Shown: one piece after another, positions 53,355 to 62,093 of the stretch
Layout of the letters: each line of letters begins with the position of its first letter
How positions within the stretch are numbered: position 1 is the stretch's first letter
NCBI RefSeq assembly: GCF_003112535.1
Contig: NZ_BEWA01000004.1
Location: forward strand, 186,001-250,000
Origin: Streptomyces rishiriensis
GTDB taxonomy: Bacteria > Actinomycetota > Actinomycetes > Streptomycetales > Streptomycetaceae
DNA length: 64,000 nucleotides
Reading direction: 5' to 3'
Program-made: the position numbers and the translations under genes
The notes under the pieces: model-generated
Database searches by the model: none
What the model was told of the DNA's origin: nothing
Seen by the model: the letters and a program-made list of their open reading frames with translations, nothing else

Positions 53355-54116
53355 TTACTTCTTCTTGCCCTGGTTTTTGACTGCCTCGATCGCTGCCGCC
53401 GCTGCTTCCGGGTCGAGGTAGGTGCCGCCCGGGGTGATCGGCTTGAAGGCTGCGTCGAGTTCGTAGGCGAGGGGGATGCCCGTCGGGATGTTCAGGCCCG
53501 CGATGTCGGCGTCGGAGATGCCGTCGAGGTGCTTGACGAGGGCGCGCAGACTGTTGCCGTGGGCGGCGACGAGGACCGTGCGGCCGGCGAGGAGGTCCGG
53601 GACGATGCCGTCGTACCAGTAGGGGAGCATCCGGATGACGACGTCCTTGAGGCACTCCGTGCGGGGGCGGAGCTCCGGCGGGATCGTCGCGTAGCGCGGG
53701 TCCTCGGACTGGGAGAACTCCGTGCCGTCCTCGAGGGGCGGGGGCGGGGTGTCGTAGGAGCGGCGCCAGAGCATGAACTGCTCCTCGCCGAACTCCGCGA
53801 GGGTCTGCGCCTTGTCCTTGCCCTGCAGCGCACCGTAGTGGCGCTCGTTGAGGCGCCAGGAGCGGTGGACCGGGATCCAGTGGCGGTCGGCGGATTCGAG
53901 GGCCAGCTGGGCCGTGCGGATCGCCCGCTTCTGGAGGGACGTGTGGACCACGTCGGGCAGGAGGTCGGCGTCCTTCAGGAGTTCGCCACCGCGGACCGCC
54001 TCCTTCTCGCCCTTCTCGTTGAGGTTGACGTCCACCCAGCCGGTGAACAGGTTCTTCGCGTTCCACTCGCTCTCGCCGTGGCGGAGGAGGATCAGCTTGT
54101 ACGGTGCGTCGGCCAT
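53355..54116 (-). CDS. gpmA: 2,3-bisphosphoglycerate-dependent phosphoglycerate mutase
   Basis: The 253-residue enzyme interconverts 3- and 2-phosphoglycerate in glycolysis. It has the phospho-His motif [20 protein letters not shown], the [14 protein letters not shown] substrate loop and the second catalytic His in [19 protein letters not shown] 54116 is chosen; the longer frame upstream has no ribosome site. It ends in a Lys-rich tail and a terminator follows. Confidence 0.97.
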   Translation of the reverse strand: MADAPYKLILLRHGESEWNAKNLFTGWVDVNLNEKGEKEAVRGGELLKDADLLPDVVHTSLQKRAIRTAQLALESADRHWIPVHRSWRLNERHYGALQGKDKAQTLAEFGEEQFMLWRRSYDTPPPPLEDGTEFSQSEDPRYATIPPELRPRTECLKDVVIRMLPYWYDGIVPDLLAGRTVLVAAHGNSLRALVKHLDGISDADIAGLNIPTGIPLAYELDAAFKPITPGGTYLDPEAAAAAIEAVKNQGKKK

Positions 54117-54323
54117 GCGTATGAGCGTAATCGACCGCTCCGATGCGGTGTGCGGCTGCTCGTACAGCGGACAGGACGGCGGTGGGACGGGCGACGAGTC
54201 GGCGGTGGGGCTGTGGCAGGGGCGTGACGATTGACCGGTTCTGTTAAATGAGTGGCCTCCGCCTCCGTTCCCCTCGTAAGTTCTGAGAGCTGTCTGCGCC
54301 ACTTACACTCCGGGGGATCCGCC

Positions 54324-55592
54324 ATGCCTGTCGCCGTGCTGAGACGTGCCGCCCGCGAGACGCTGTCCGGGTTGCCCCGAGAGTTCTGGTGGCTGTGGAC
54401 GAGCACCCTCGTCAACCGGCTCGGCGCCTTCGTCGCCACCTTCATGGCGCTGTACCTGACCCTGGACCGCGGCTACTCCGCCTCCTACGCCGGGCTCGTC
54501 GCCTCGCTGCACGGGCTGGGCGGGGTCGTCTCGTCGCTGGGCGGCGGGGTCATGGCGGACCGGCTCGGACGGCGGCCCACCATGCTCATCGCCCAGACCT
54601 CCACCGCCGCCTCCGTCGCGCTGCTCGGGTTCATGGAGCATCCCGTCGCCATCGCCGGAGTCGCGTTCCTCGTCGGGATGGCCTCCAACGCCTCCCGGCC
54701 GGCCGTGCAGGCGATGATGGCGGACATCGTGCGGCCCGAGGACCGGGTCCGCGCCTTCTCGCTCAACTACTGGGCCATCAACCTCGGCTTCGCCGTCTCG
54801 TCCGCGGGCGCCGGGTTCATCGCCGAGGTCAGTTACCGCGCCGGCTTCCTCCTGGAGGCCGGGATGACGTTCGTGTGCGCGATCGTCGTCTTCCTCAAGC
54901 TGCCCGAGTCACGGCCCGAGCAGACGGACAAGGGCGGCGACGACAGCGACAAGGTCGGGCTGGGGACCGTCCTGCGCGACGGGCGCTTCATGAGCGTCGT
55001 CGGGCTGTCCTTCCTCGTCGCGCTCGTCTTCCAGCAGGGGGCCGTCGGACTGCCGGTGGCGATGGGCGCGGCCGGGTTCACGGCGGCCGACTACGGCATG
55101 GCCATCGCCGTCAACGGCGTCCTCATCGTCGCGCTGCAGATCCCCGTGACGCGGTTCATCGAGCACCGGGACGCCCGGCGGCTGCTGGTGATCTCCTCGG
55201 TGCTCGCGGGATACGGGTTCGGGCTGACCGCCTTCGCCGGATCGGTCGGCGTGTTCGCGCTCACCGTCTGCGTGTGGACCCTCGCCGAGATCGTCAACGC
55301 GCCCACCCAGACCGGGCTTGTCGTCCGCCTCTCCCCCACCCACGGCCGGGGTCGCTACCAGGGCATGTACACGCTCTCGTGGGCCGTGGCCTCCCTGGTC
55401 GCCCCGCTGATGTCCGGCCTCGTCATCGACCGGCTCGGCGCGGAGTGGCTCTGGGGAATGTGCGCGGTGGTCGGGACGGCGGCGGGGCTCGGCTACGGGC
55501 TGCTGATGCGCCGGCTCCCGGACGAGACGCCCGCGCCCGCCGCCGAGCGTACGGCCGCCGCGCCGGCGAAGCCCGAGGTCAGCACCGCCTGA
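54324..55592 (+). CDS. MFS transporter, probable drug or small-molecule exporter
   Basis: The 422-residue protein has 12 predicted membrane helices, with MFS motif A in GGGVMADRLGRRPTML and a conserved RVRAFSLNYWAINLGFAVSS segment typical of the DHA1-type exporters. The substrate is unknown. ATG 54324 has GGGGGA 7 bases upstream; the open frame extends further back without a ribosome site. Inverted repeats follow the gene and may act as terminators for both this and the convergent DUF2000 gene. Confidence 0.9.
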   Translation: MPVAVLRRAARETLSGLPREFWWLWTSTLVNRLGAFVATFMALYLTLDRGYSASYAGLVASLHGLGGVVSSLGGGVMADRLGRRPTMLIAQTSTAASVALLGFMEHPVAIAGVAFLVGMASNASRPAVQAMMADIVRPEDRVRAFSLNYWAINLGFAVSSAGAGFIAEVSYRAGFLLEAGMTFVCAIVVFLKLPESRPEQTDKGGDDSDKVGLGTVLRDGRFMSVVGLSFLVALVFQQGAVGLPVAMGAAGFTAADYGMAIAVNGVLIVALQIPVTRFIEHRDARRLLVISSVLAGYGFGLTAFAGSVGVFALTVCVWTLAEIVNAPTQTGLVVRLSPTHGRGRYQGMYTLSWAVASLVAPLMSGLVIDRLGAEWLWGMCAVVGTAAGLGYGLLMRRLPDETPAPAAERTAAAPAKPEVSTA

Positions 55593-55595
55593 GCC

Positions 55596-55659
55596 GTCGG
55601 AGCCCCCTGATCCATCGGCTCCGACTCATCCATCGGCTCCGACTCATCCGTCGGAGCCG
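55596..55659. terminator. Inverted repeats between convergent genes
   Basis: GTCGGAGCC pairs with GGCTCCGAC (55596-55604 and 55617-55625), and CGGCTCCGAC pairs with GTCGGAGCCG (55634-55643 and 55650-55659). The unit CATCGGCTCCGACTCATC is itself tandemly repeated. The region can form alternative hairpins and probably ends transcription from both sides. Confidence 0.5.
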
Positions 55660-55674
55660 CCTGAGCCGTCGGCG

Positions 55675-56262
55675 TCACGGGTGCATCCTCGCCCCCTTCA
55701 GCACCTTGTCCACCGCGTTCTTCGGGCCGTACAGCGCCAGCCCGACCAGGTCCAGGTCGGCCGTCGGCACGGCGCGCACCGCCGCGCGGTTGTCGCGGTC
55801 GTTGCCGGTGGCGAAGAGGTCGCTCGTGAACACCGCGCGCGGGAGGGAGCGGGACAGCACGCGCGCGTGGGCGGTCTTCAACGTCTCCTTCGTGCCCTCG
55901 AAGACCAGTACCGGCTGGCGGAACATCGGCAGGCACGGGACGCCGTCCGCGTCCTCGTACGGCTCCCCGATCACCTCGGGGAGCTCCGTGCCGAGCCCGC
56001 TGACCAGGAACGCGGTGACGTTCAGGCGCTGCCAGGTCTCCAGGTCCTCGCGAAGCAGCACGGCGATCTTCGTGTCGAAGCGGATCTGTTCGGCGTTCGC
56101 CGCAGCGGGGGCGGCCGGGGTAGCGGGGACGGCCGGGGTAGCGGGGGTAGCGGGGGCGAGCGTGGTGTTCCCAGCGGCCGTGGCGTTCATCGTCTTCGTC
56201 GTGTTCGTCGTTTTCGTCGTTTTCGTCGTTTTCGTCGTGGTCGTCGTGTTCGCGCTGTCCAT
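55675..56262 (-). CDS. DUF2000 protein with repeat-expanded Thr-rich N-terminus
   Basis: The 195-residue protein has a C-terminal DUF2000 domain (about 55-195; KIAVLLREDLETWQRLNVTA, FLVSGLGTELPEVIGEPYED) of unknown function. The first 35 residues are Thr/Lys/Asn-rich (NTTTTTKTTKTTKTTNTTKT) encoded by 9-bp repeats, and an Ala/Pro stretch follows. ATG 56262 is used; ATG 56190, after the repeats, is an alternative that would remove the tract. It diverges from an AraC regulator (49 bp spacer), a pairing that suggests shared control. Confidence 0.82.
   Translation of the reverse strand: MDSANTTTTTKTTKTTKTTNTTKTMNATAAGNTTLAPATPATPAVPATPAAPAAANAEQIRFDTKIAVLLREDLETWQRLNVTAFLVSGLGTELPEVIGEPYEDADGVPCLPMFRQPVLVFEGTKETLKTAHARVLSRSLPRAVFTSDLFATGNDRDNRAAVRAVPTADLDLVGLALYGPKNAVDKVLKGARMHP
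56190..56248. repeat. 9-bp tandem repeat at the start of the DUF2000 gene
   Basis: Units of the type TTCGTCGTT (with TTTTCGTCG phasing) recur about six times, encoding the Thr/Lys tract. The unit length is a multiple of three, so copy changes keep the frame. Confidence 0.85.
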
Positions 56263-56311
56263 ACGACGAGACTGCCGCTCGTCGTCAGCCGCCGTCTTGT
56301 ACGTTCTTTGC

Positions 56312-57160
56312 ATGGCCGCCCAGCACCTGGCCGCTCAGCAGCCGGCCGCACAGCCCACGGCCGACGTCCGTGCCTGGCGGCCCCGCGTGCCGGGCGTCGT
56401 GGAGGTCTTCCACGCCCACTTCACCGAGTACGCCTACCCGATGCACGTCCACGAGGCGTGGACGCTGCTCATCGTCGACGACGGCGCGGTGCGCTACGAC
56501 CTCGACCGGCACGAGCACGGGACGCCGCACGACACGGTCTCCCTGCTGCCGCCGCACGTGCCCCACAACGGCTCGCCCGCGACGTCGCAGGGGTTCCGCA
56601 AGCGGGTCCTCTACCTCGACTCCGGCGTGCTCGGCGAGGACCTCGTCGGGGCGGCCGTCGACGCGCCCGACCTGCGCGATCCCGTGCTGCGGCGGCGGGT
56701 GGGCCAGTTGCACGCCACGCTCGCCCGGCCCGGCGACGAGTTGGAGGCCGACAGCCGGCTGACGCTCATCGGCGAGCGGCTGCGGGCCCACCTCCGGCCC
56801 CGCCTGCGGCCCACCGGTTCCCCGCGCCCCGACCCCGACCTGGCACGGCGGCTGCGCGAACTCCTCGACGAACGGGTCGTGGCAGGTCTCGCGCTGGACG
56901 AGGCGGCCGGGTTGGTCCAGGCCCATCCGGCCCACCTGGTACGGGCGTTCAGCTCGGCCTACGGCATCGCGCCGCACCAGTACCTGACCGCCCGCCGGGT
57001 CGACCGCGCCCGTCGCCTCCTGCTCGACGGGTTGCCGTCGAGCGAGGTCGCGGCGGCGTCCGGGTTCTACGACCAGGCCCATCTGACCCGGCACTTCCGC
57101 AAGTTGGTGGGGGTCACGCCAGGACGGTACGGGCGGCGGGGCGGTCCCGCCGTCATGTGA
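56312..57160 (+). CDS. AraC-family transcriptional regulator
   Basis: The 282-residue protein has an N-terminal AraC ligand-binding cupin domain (about 25-120; EYAYPMHVHEAWTLLIVDDG, HDTVSLLPPHVPHNG) and C-terminal double helix-turn-helix (about 178-275; LALDEAAGLVQAHPAHLVRA, SSEVAAASGFYDQAHLTRHF and the RKLVGVTPGRY end). It diverges from the DUF2000 gene, likely its target. TACGTT lies 6 bases before the ATG, a leaderless-type pattern. The inducer is unknown. Confidence 0.9.
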   Translation: MAAQHLAAQQPAAQPTADVRAWRPRVPGVVEVFHAHFTEYAYPMHVHEAWTLLIVDDGAVRYDLDRHEHGTPHDTVSLLPPHVPHNGSPATSQGFRKRVLYLDSGVLGEDLVGAAVDAPDLRDPVLRRRVGQLHATLARPGDELEADSRLTLIGERLRAHLRPRLRPTGSPRPDPDLARRLRELLDERVVAGLALDEAAGLVQAHPAHLVRAFSSAYGIAPHQYLTARRVDRARRLLLDGLPSSEVAAASGFYDQAHLTRHFRKLVGVTPGRYGRRGGPAVM

Positions 57161-57170
57161 ACGGCGGCGG

Positions 57171-57764
57171 TCAGCCGGTCGCGTCCGTCGAACCCGTCAC
57201 GCCAGTCGGGTCCGTCGCGTCAGTCGTGTCCGTCGAACCCGTCGCGTCCATCGGGCCGGAGGGGGCCGACGGCCGTTGGGTCAGGTGGGCGAAGGCGTCC
57301 AGGTTGCGCGTCGGCTCGCCCCGGGAGACGCGCCACTCGTACTCCCGGCGGATGGCGCTCGCGAAGCCCAGCTCCAGCAGGGTGTTGAAGGCGCCGTCGG
57401 CGGCCTCCAGGACCTGGCCCATGAGGCGGTCGAACTCGTCGGCCGTGACCGCGGCGAGCGGCAGGCGTGCGGTGACGTAGACGTCGCCGAGCTGGTCGAC
57501 GGCGTAGCCGACGCCGTACAGCTTCAGGTTGCGTTCCAGGAGCCAGCGGTGGACGCCGGACTCGTTCTCGTCGGGGTGGCGGATGACGAAGGCGTTGAGG
57601 GAGAGGGAGTGGCGGCCGGCGATGAGGGACACGGTCGTCTTGAGTTTGCGGGTGCCGGGCAGCTGGGCCACGTAGGCGCCGGGCCCGGTGCTCTCCCACT
57701 CCAGCTCCGCGTCCCGCAGGAAGGCCTCGATGGCCTGTGCGGCGGTCTTCTCCAGGTCACCCAT
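57171..57764 (-). CDS. YbjN-domain protein with Thr/Asp repeat tail
   Basis: The 197-residue protein has a YbjN-like domain (about 1-140; [56 protein letters not shown]), a fold related to type III secretion chaperones but of unknown role. The C-terminal 25 residues (for example [17 protein letters not shown]) are a low-complexity repeat encoded by GTCGCGTCC-type nonamers. It overlaps mshA by 8 bp (its start codon sits inside the mshA 3' end), so the two are co-expressed. Confidence 0.87.
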   Translation of the reverse strand: MGDLEKTAAQAIEAFLRDAELEWESTGPGAYVAQLPGTRKLKTTVSLIAGRHSLSLNAFVIRHPDENESGVHRWLLERNLKLYGVGYAVDQLGDVYVTARLPLAAVTADEFDRLMGQVLEAADGAFNTLLELGFASAIRREYEWRVSRGEPTRNLDAFAHLTQRPSAPSGPMDATGSTDTTDATDPTGVTGSTDATG

Positions 57765-59094
57765 GCTCGGAGCGTACGCGACGGCGGTGCGACTGGGTCG
57801 CGGCCGCGTAGACGTCGGCCGTGGCCGCGGCCGCCGTGTCCCAGCCGAAGGACTGGGCGTGCGCGGCGGCGGCCGCGCCCATGCGGGCGGGCAGTTCGGG
57901 GCCGTCCGCGAAACGCTCGAGCACGCGCGCGTAGCCGGCCGGGTCGTGGCCCTGCACCAGGAAGCCCGTCTCGCCGTCGCGGACGGCCACCGGGAGCCCG
58001 CCGACCGAGGCGGCGAGCACCGGGGTCCCGGCCGCCTGCGCCTCTATGGCGACCAGGCCGAAGGACTCGCTGTAGGAGGGGACGACCAGCAGCGACGCCG
58101 CCCGGAACCAGTCCGCGAGCTGGTCCTGGTCGACGGGCGGCCGGAACCGGACGACGTCCGCGATGCCGAGCCGCGCGGCGAGCTTCTGCAGCCCCTCCGG
58201 CTTGGTGAGGCCGCTGCCGCTGGGGCCGCCGACGACCGGGACGACGATGCGGGAGCGGAGCTCGGGCCGCTCGTCGAGCAGGACGGCCACCGCGCGCAGG
58301 AGGATGTCGGGCGCCTTCAGGGGCTGGATGCGGCCCGCGAAGAGGGGGACCAGGGCGTCCTGGGGCAGGCCGAGGCGGGCGCGGGCGGCGGCGCGGCCGT
58401 CCGCGGGGCGGAAGCGGTCGAGGTTGACGCCGGGGTGCACGACAGCGACCTTGCCGGGTTCGGCGTGGTAGTGCCGTACGAGCTCGTCGGCCTCCTCCGC
58501 CGTGTTCGCGATGAGGCGGTCGGCGGCGACGACGATCTGGGTCTCGCCGATGACGCGGGCGGCGGGCTCGGGGGTGTCGCCGTCGGCCAGGTTGGCGTTC
58601 TTGACCTTGGCCATGGTGTGCATCGCGTGTACCAGGGGGGCGCCCCAGCGCTGGGCGGCCAGCCAGCCGACATGGCCGGAGAGCCAGTAGTGCGAGTGCA
58701 CGAGGTCGTAGTAGCCGGGGCGGTGACCGGCCCAGGCCTGCATCACGCCGTGCGTGAAGGCGCACAGCTGGGCCGGGAGGTCCTCCTTGGCGAGACCCTC
58801 GTAGGGGCCGGCGTCGATGTGCCGGACGAGGACCCCGGGGGCCAGCTCCACCGTCGGCGGGAGACCGCCGGTGGTCGCGCGCGTGAAGATCTCGACCTCG
58901 ATGTTGATCGCGGCGAGGCGCTGCGCCAGTTCGACGATGTAGACGTTCATGCCGCCGGCGTCACCGGTGCCGGGCTGGTGGAGCGGCGAGGTGTGCACGG
59001 AGAGCATCGCGACGCGGCGGGGGCGGCGGTGGAGCCTGAGCCGCGAGGGAGCCGCCGTGGAGCGACGCCCGAGCCTGTTGGCGTACTGGCTCAC
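57757..59094 (-). CDS. mshA: D-inositol-3-phosphate glycosyltransferase, mycothiol synthesis
   Basis: The 445-residue GT-B enzyme joins GlcNAc from UDP-GlcNAc to inositol-3-phosphate, the first step of mycothiol, the actinobacterial thiol. Landmarks are [48 protein letters not shown] and [23 protein letters not shown] 59094 has AAGGAGGAA upstream and gives the normal N-terminus; the longer frame is not coding. A sigma-R-type promoter lies 65 bp upstream. YbjN follows with overlap. Confidence 0.95.
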   Translation of the reverse strand: MSQYANRLGRRSTAAPSRLRLHRRPRRVAMLSVHTSPLHQPGTGDAGGMNVYIVELAQRLAAINIEVEIFTRATTGGLPPTVELAPGVLVRHIDAGPYEGLAKEDLPAQLCAFTHGVMQAWAGHRPGYYDLVHSHYWLSGHVGWLAAQRWGAPLVHAMHTMAKVKNANLADGDTPEPAARVIGETQIVVAADRLIANTAEEADELVRHYHAEPGKVAVVHPGVNLDRFRPADGRAAARARLGLPQDALVPLFAGRIQPLKAPDILLRAVAVLLDERPELRSRIVVPVVGGPSGSGLTKPEGLQKLAARLGIADVVRFRPPVDQDQLADWFRAASLLVVPSYSESFGLVAIEAQAAGTPVLAASVGGLPVAVRDGETGFLVQGHDPAGYARVLERFADGPELPARMGAAAAAHAQSFGWDTAAAATADVYAAATQSHRRRVRSEHG

Positions 59095-59158
59095 GGGCCG
59101 TTCCTCCTTGCTGCGGGCATGCCGGAAGGAGGGTGTGGCGCGCCCTCCAGGGGGGTGC

Positions 59159-59185
59159 AACGCCGGTCGAAGGGATTCCCATTCC
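59159..59185 (-). promoter_or_regulatory. Sigma-R-type promoter of mshA
   Basis: On the minus strand GGAAT, a 19-base spacer and GTT match the GGAAT-N18/19-GTT pattern of promoters used by SigR, the thiol-oxidation sigma factor. mshA is a reported SigR target in S. coelicolor. It lies 65-91 bp upstream of the mshA GTG. Confidence 0.7.
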
Positions 59186-59365
59186 GAGCGGGTTCGGGAA
59201 AGGGGCGGTTTTTGCCGAGTCATTACCCTGCATCGCTCAACCGTTCGAGGGCGGTGGGCGTTAGCGGGGGCTCGTTCTTTGGCGCAGCACCCGTGTTCGA
59301 GCGCCTGGACGGGCCGACGACAGCGCCGCACCGGCCGGCCACAGCGCCGCACTACCCTCTTGGGT

Positions 59366-60184
59366 ATGACATCCCGCGCCTCCGTCCGCCCCGTGGGCAC
59401 GGTCACGCGCGGGACGACGAATCCCAACCGGCTGCGCCGCATGGACCGGTGGATCGCCGCGACGCACGGCGCCGAGCTGCGGCGCGCCGTCGAGCCCGTC
59501 GCCGTCGACCTCGGCTACGGGGCCGCCCCCTGGACGGCCGTCGAGTTGCTGCACCGGCTGCGTTCGGTCGCGCCACGCGCGCGGGTCGTCGGCGTCGAGA
59601 TCGAGCCCGCCCGGGTCGCGGCCGCCGCGCCGTACGAACGCGAGGGACTGGTCTTCCGGCACGGCGGTTTCGAGATCCCCGTCGCCCGGCGGCCGCACCT
59701 CGTGCGCGCCGCCAACGTGCTGCGGCAGTACGACGAGGGCGAGGTCGCCGGGGTCTGGGAGCGGCTGTGCGCACGGCTCGCGCCGGCCGATCCCGCGGTC
59801 GGGTCGCGCGGGGGCCTGCTGGTCGAGGGGACCTGCGACGAGATCGGACGCCGGCACGTGTGGGTGGCGCTCGGGCCCGAAGGGCCGCGCACGGTCACGT
59901 TCGCGACCCGGCTCGGCTCCCTGGAACGACCCTCGGACCTGGCCGAACGGCTGCCCAAGGCGCTCATCCACCGCAACGTCCCGGGCGAGCCGGTGCACGC
60001 GTTCCTGCGCGACTTCGACCGCGCCTGGGCGGCGGCCGCGCCCTACGCGTCGTACGGCGCCCGTCAGCGGTGGATCCGCGCGGTACGGGACCTGACGGCC
60101 GACTGGCCGGTGACGGACGGGCCGGCGCGATGGCGGCAGGGCGAAGTGACGGTTCGGTGGGGCGCGTTGGCGCCCGGGCGCTGA
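59366..60184 (+). CDS. SAM-dependent methyltransferase-like protein
   Basis: The 272-residue product has a class I methyltransferase-like N-terminal half: [20 protein letters not shown] (about 48-67) and [18 protein letters not shown], where the acidic residue should contact SAM. The usual GxGxG loop is GYGAAP, a less common form. The middle ([20 protein letters not shown]) and the C-terminal half are specific to actinobacteria. The substrate is unknown. TACCCT lies 7 bases before ATG 59366 and no ribosome site is seen, so a leaderless mRNA is likely. It diverges from mshA. Confidence 0.85.
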   Translation: MTSRASVRPVGTVTRGTTNPNRLRRMDRWIAATHGAELRRAVEPVAVDLGYGAAPWTAVELLHRLRSVAPRARVVGVEIEPARVAAAAPYEREGLVFRHGGFEIPVARRPHLVRAANVLRQYDEGEVAGVWERLCARLAPADPAVGSRGGLLVEGTCDEIGRRHVWVALGPEGPRTVTFATRLGSLERPSDLAERLPKALIHRNVPGEPVHAFLRDFDRAWAAAAPYASYGARQRWIRAVRDLTADWPVTDGPARWRQGEVTVRWGALAPGR

Positions 60185-60506
60185 ACGGGATTCCCCCCGG
60201 GCAGCCGGGAACGATCTCCGTGCGTCGTTCGTCACACAAGGCGGGGAGATCGTCCTATCGGGGCGGTGACGAGGGGAAGGACTGCTGCGGACGCTCCGCG
60301 ACTGTGTCGTTCACGTCGTTCGCGTCGTCGACTGCCGCTGCGTCGCCGTTCCGTCGCGGGTCCGCTGGCTGTCGTGGCTGTCGTGGCCGTCATCGCCGTC
60401 ATGGCTGTCGTGGCTGTCGCCGCTCTGTCGTTTTCGGCTGTGACATGGCACGATCCCCCGAGCACCGTAAGTTACTGACGGTTAATCAGTGGTGGGGGGA
60501 CGGGGT
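60185..60506. other. Spacer upstream of NlpC/P60 gene
   Basis: No gene is seen. It contains short imperfect repeats of GTCGTGGCT-type at about 60371-60422 and AT-rich sequence with the repeat CCGTAAGTTACTGACGG near 60466-60482, close to the gene start. No ydaO-type riboswitch could be recognised. Confidence 0.4.
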
Positions 60507-61625
60507 ATGGGAACGGGCAAGCGCGGCCTGCTGGCGACGGCCGTGGCCGTGGTCTGTGCGATCACCGTGCTGGGGGCGCCCGGCGCCGCGTTCGCGAGCC
60601 CCGACCCCACGCCCGCCACGACCTCGGCCACGACCTCGACGCCGACGGCGGGCGCCCAGACACCCGCGCTCCCCTCGACCGCGACCGCCGACAAGGACCT
60701 CGAGGCCGTCCGCGCCCGCCTCGAGACGCTCTACCACGACGCCGCGGTCGCCACCGACGCCTACAACGCGGCGGAGGAAGCGGCCCAGAAGCAGTCGGCG
60801 GAGATCGTCGAACTGGCCAAGAAGATCGTCGCGGGCCAGGAGAAGCTGGCGGAGCTGAAGGACCGCGCGGGCGCCGCGGCCCGGGCCCAGTACCGCACCG
60901 GCGGCCTGCCGGACGAGGCGCAGCTGATGCTGAGCGACGACCCGTCGGAGTTCCTCGACGGTGCGGGCCGGGTACGCCAGGGCCAGCGCGCGACCAAGGG
61001 CCTGATCACCCAACTCACCCGCACGCAGCAGGACCTGGAGCAGTACTCCAAGGACGCCTCCGCGCAGTGGGCCGAGCTGGAGACGGGCCGCAAGACGAAG
61101 GCTGCCGCCCAGAAGAAGATCGAGAAGCAGATCTCGGAGGCCGAGAAGCTCGAATCCCGGCTGGAGAAGAAGGAGAAGGCGCGCCTCGAGGAGCTGGAGC
61201 GGCAGAGCGCGCAGAAGGCGCAGACCGCCTGGCTGGACACCGGCATCCTCCACGAGATCGACAGCGCGGCGTCCGAGCAGGGCAGGAAGGCCGTGCAGTT
61301 CGCCACCGCGCAGATCGGCAAGCCGTACGTGTGGGGCGCCGAGGGCCCGGACAGCTTCGACTGCTCCGGACTGACCTCCGAGGCCTGGAAGAGCGCCGGC
61401 CGGGCGATGCCGCGCACCTCGCAGGAGCAGTGGAAGCAGTTGCCGCACGTCCCCGTCGAGGACATGCGCCCCGGCGACCTGATCATCTACTTCAGCGACG
61501 CCAGCCATGTGGCGATGTACGTGGGCGACGGCTCGATCATCCACGCCCCGCGTCCGGGCCGTACGGTCACGCTCGCCGGGGCGGGTTCGATGCCGATACT
61601 CGGGGTCGTACGACCGGACGCGTGA
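60507..61625 (+). CDS. NlpC/P60-family cell-wall hydrolase
   Basis: The 372-residue secreted protein has a signal peptide (about 1-30, LLATAVAVVCAITVLGAPGA), a Thr/Pro spacer, a long coiled coil (about 55-240, rich in Ala, Glu, Lys), and a C-terminal NlpC/P60 peptidase domain with Cys in DSFDCSGLTSEAW, His in DASHVAMYVGDG and a third polar residue in IIHAPRPG. It cleaves peptidoglycan stem peptides; the coiled coil probably regulates it. The ATG at 60507 is preceded by a G-rich stretch; a short upstream in-frame start is possible. Confidence 0.92.
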   Translation: MGTGKRGLLATAVAVVCAITVLGAPGAAFASPDPTPATTSATTSTPTAGAQTPALPSTATADKDLEAVRARLETLYHDAAVATDAYNAAEEAAQKQSAEIVELAKKIVAGQEKLAELKDRAGAAARAQYRTGGLPDEAQLMLSDDPSEFLDGAGRVRQGQRATKGLITQLTRTQQDLEQYSKDASAQWAELETGRKTKAAAQKKIEKQISEAEKLESRLEKKEKARLEELERQSAQKAQTAWLDTGILHEIDSAASEQGRKAVQFATAQIGKPYVWGAEGPDSFDCSGLTSEAWKSAGRAMPRTSQEQWKQLPHVPVEDMRPGDLIIYFSDASHVAMYVGDGSIIHAPRPGRTVTLAGAGSMPILGVVRPDA

Positions 61626-62093
61626 CCGGGCCCACGTGCGCCGCCGAGCGCGCCCATGTGTTCTGACGGCCTCTGGCGTGCTCTGACGTGCTCTGACGTG
61701 GTCTGACGTGGCCTGGCGTGCCCTGGCGTGCCCTGAAATGCCCTGAAGTGCGCGCATCGGGCGGGGGGACGGCAGGGGTGGGGACCGCAGACGCACGGCC
61801 GGGACGAGTGATCCGGGGTGAGCGGTCTGGAGGCGGCAGGTGACCTGGGGCACGTGACCCACGGCACCCGTTCCCGCGCCCCAAACCCCGGACGGACGTG
61901 ACGTTCGTCATTCCCGCCCGGTTCCCGCCGTGCCCAACTGCGGTACGGAACGCGGCATATGACAGTGGCCAGAGCTCAAACACCGTGCGTCACACCATTC
62001 CGTTGCGACGCCTTCTGCCGCTATGGTCCCGGTCGGTGGGTCGAGGTCCCTCGCCCCCGCCAGCCCTCGGGGGGAGGGAAGGAACCCAAGACG
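61626..62093. other. Spacer with decamer array
   Basis: No gene is supported. A 10-bp repeat array occupies 61661-61750. The remainder is GC-rich; a TATGGT hexamer at 62022-62027 is a possible -10 for the following gene, but no matching -35 was found. Confidence 0.5.
61661..61750. repeat. 10-bp tandem repeat, nine units
   Basis: Nine consecutive decamers of the form (C/G)TCTGACGTG or CCCTGGCGTG run without interruption. The 10-base period equals about one turn of DNA. Confidence 0.92.

Noticed and set aside
60185..60506. ydaO (c-di-AMP) riboswitch upstream of the NlpC/P60 gene
   Set aside because: Such riboswitches occur before wall-hydrolase genes in Streptomyces, but the conserved sequence blocks could not be found here.
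57688..60858. Very long plus-strand frame across mshA and the methyltransferase gene
   Set aside because: It covers genes read in other frames, and the translation has no domain signal.
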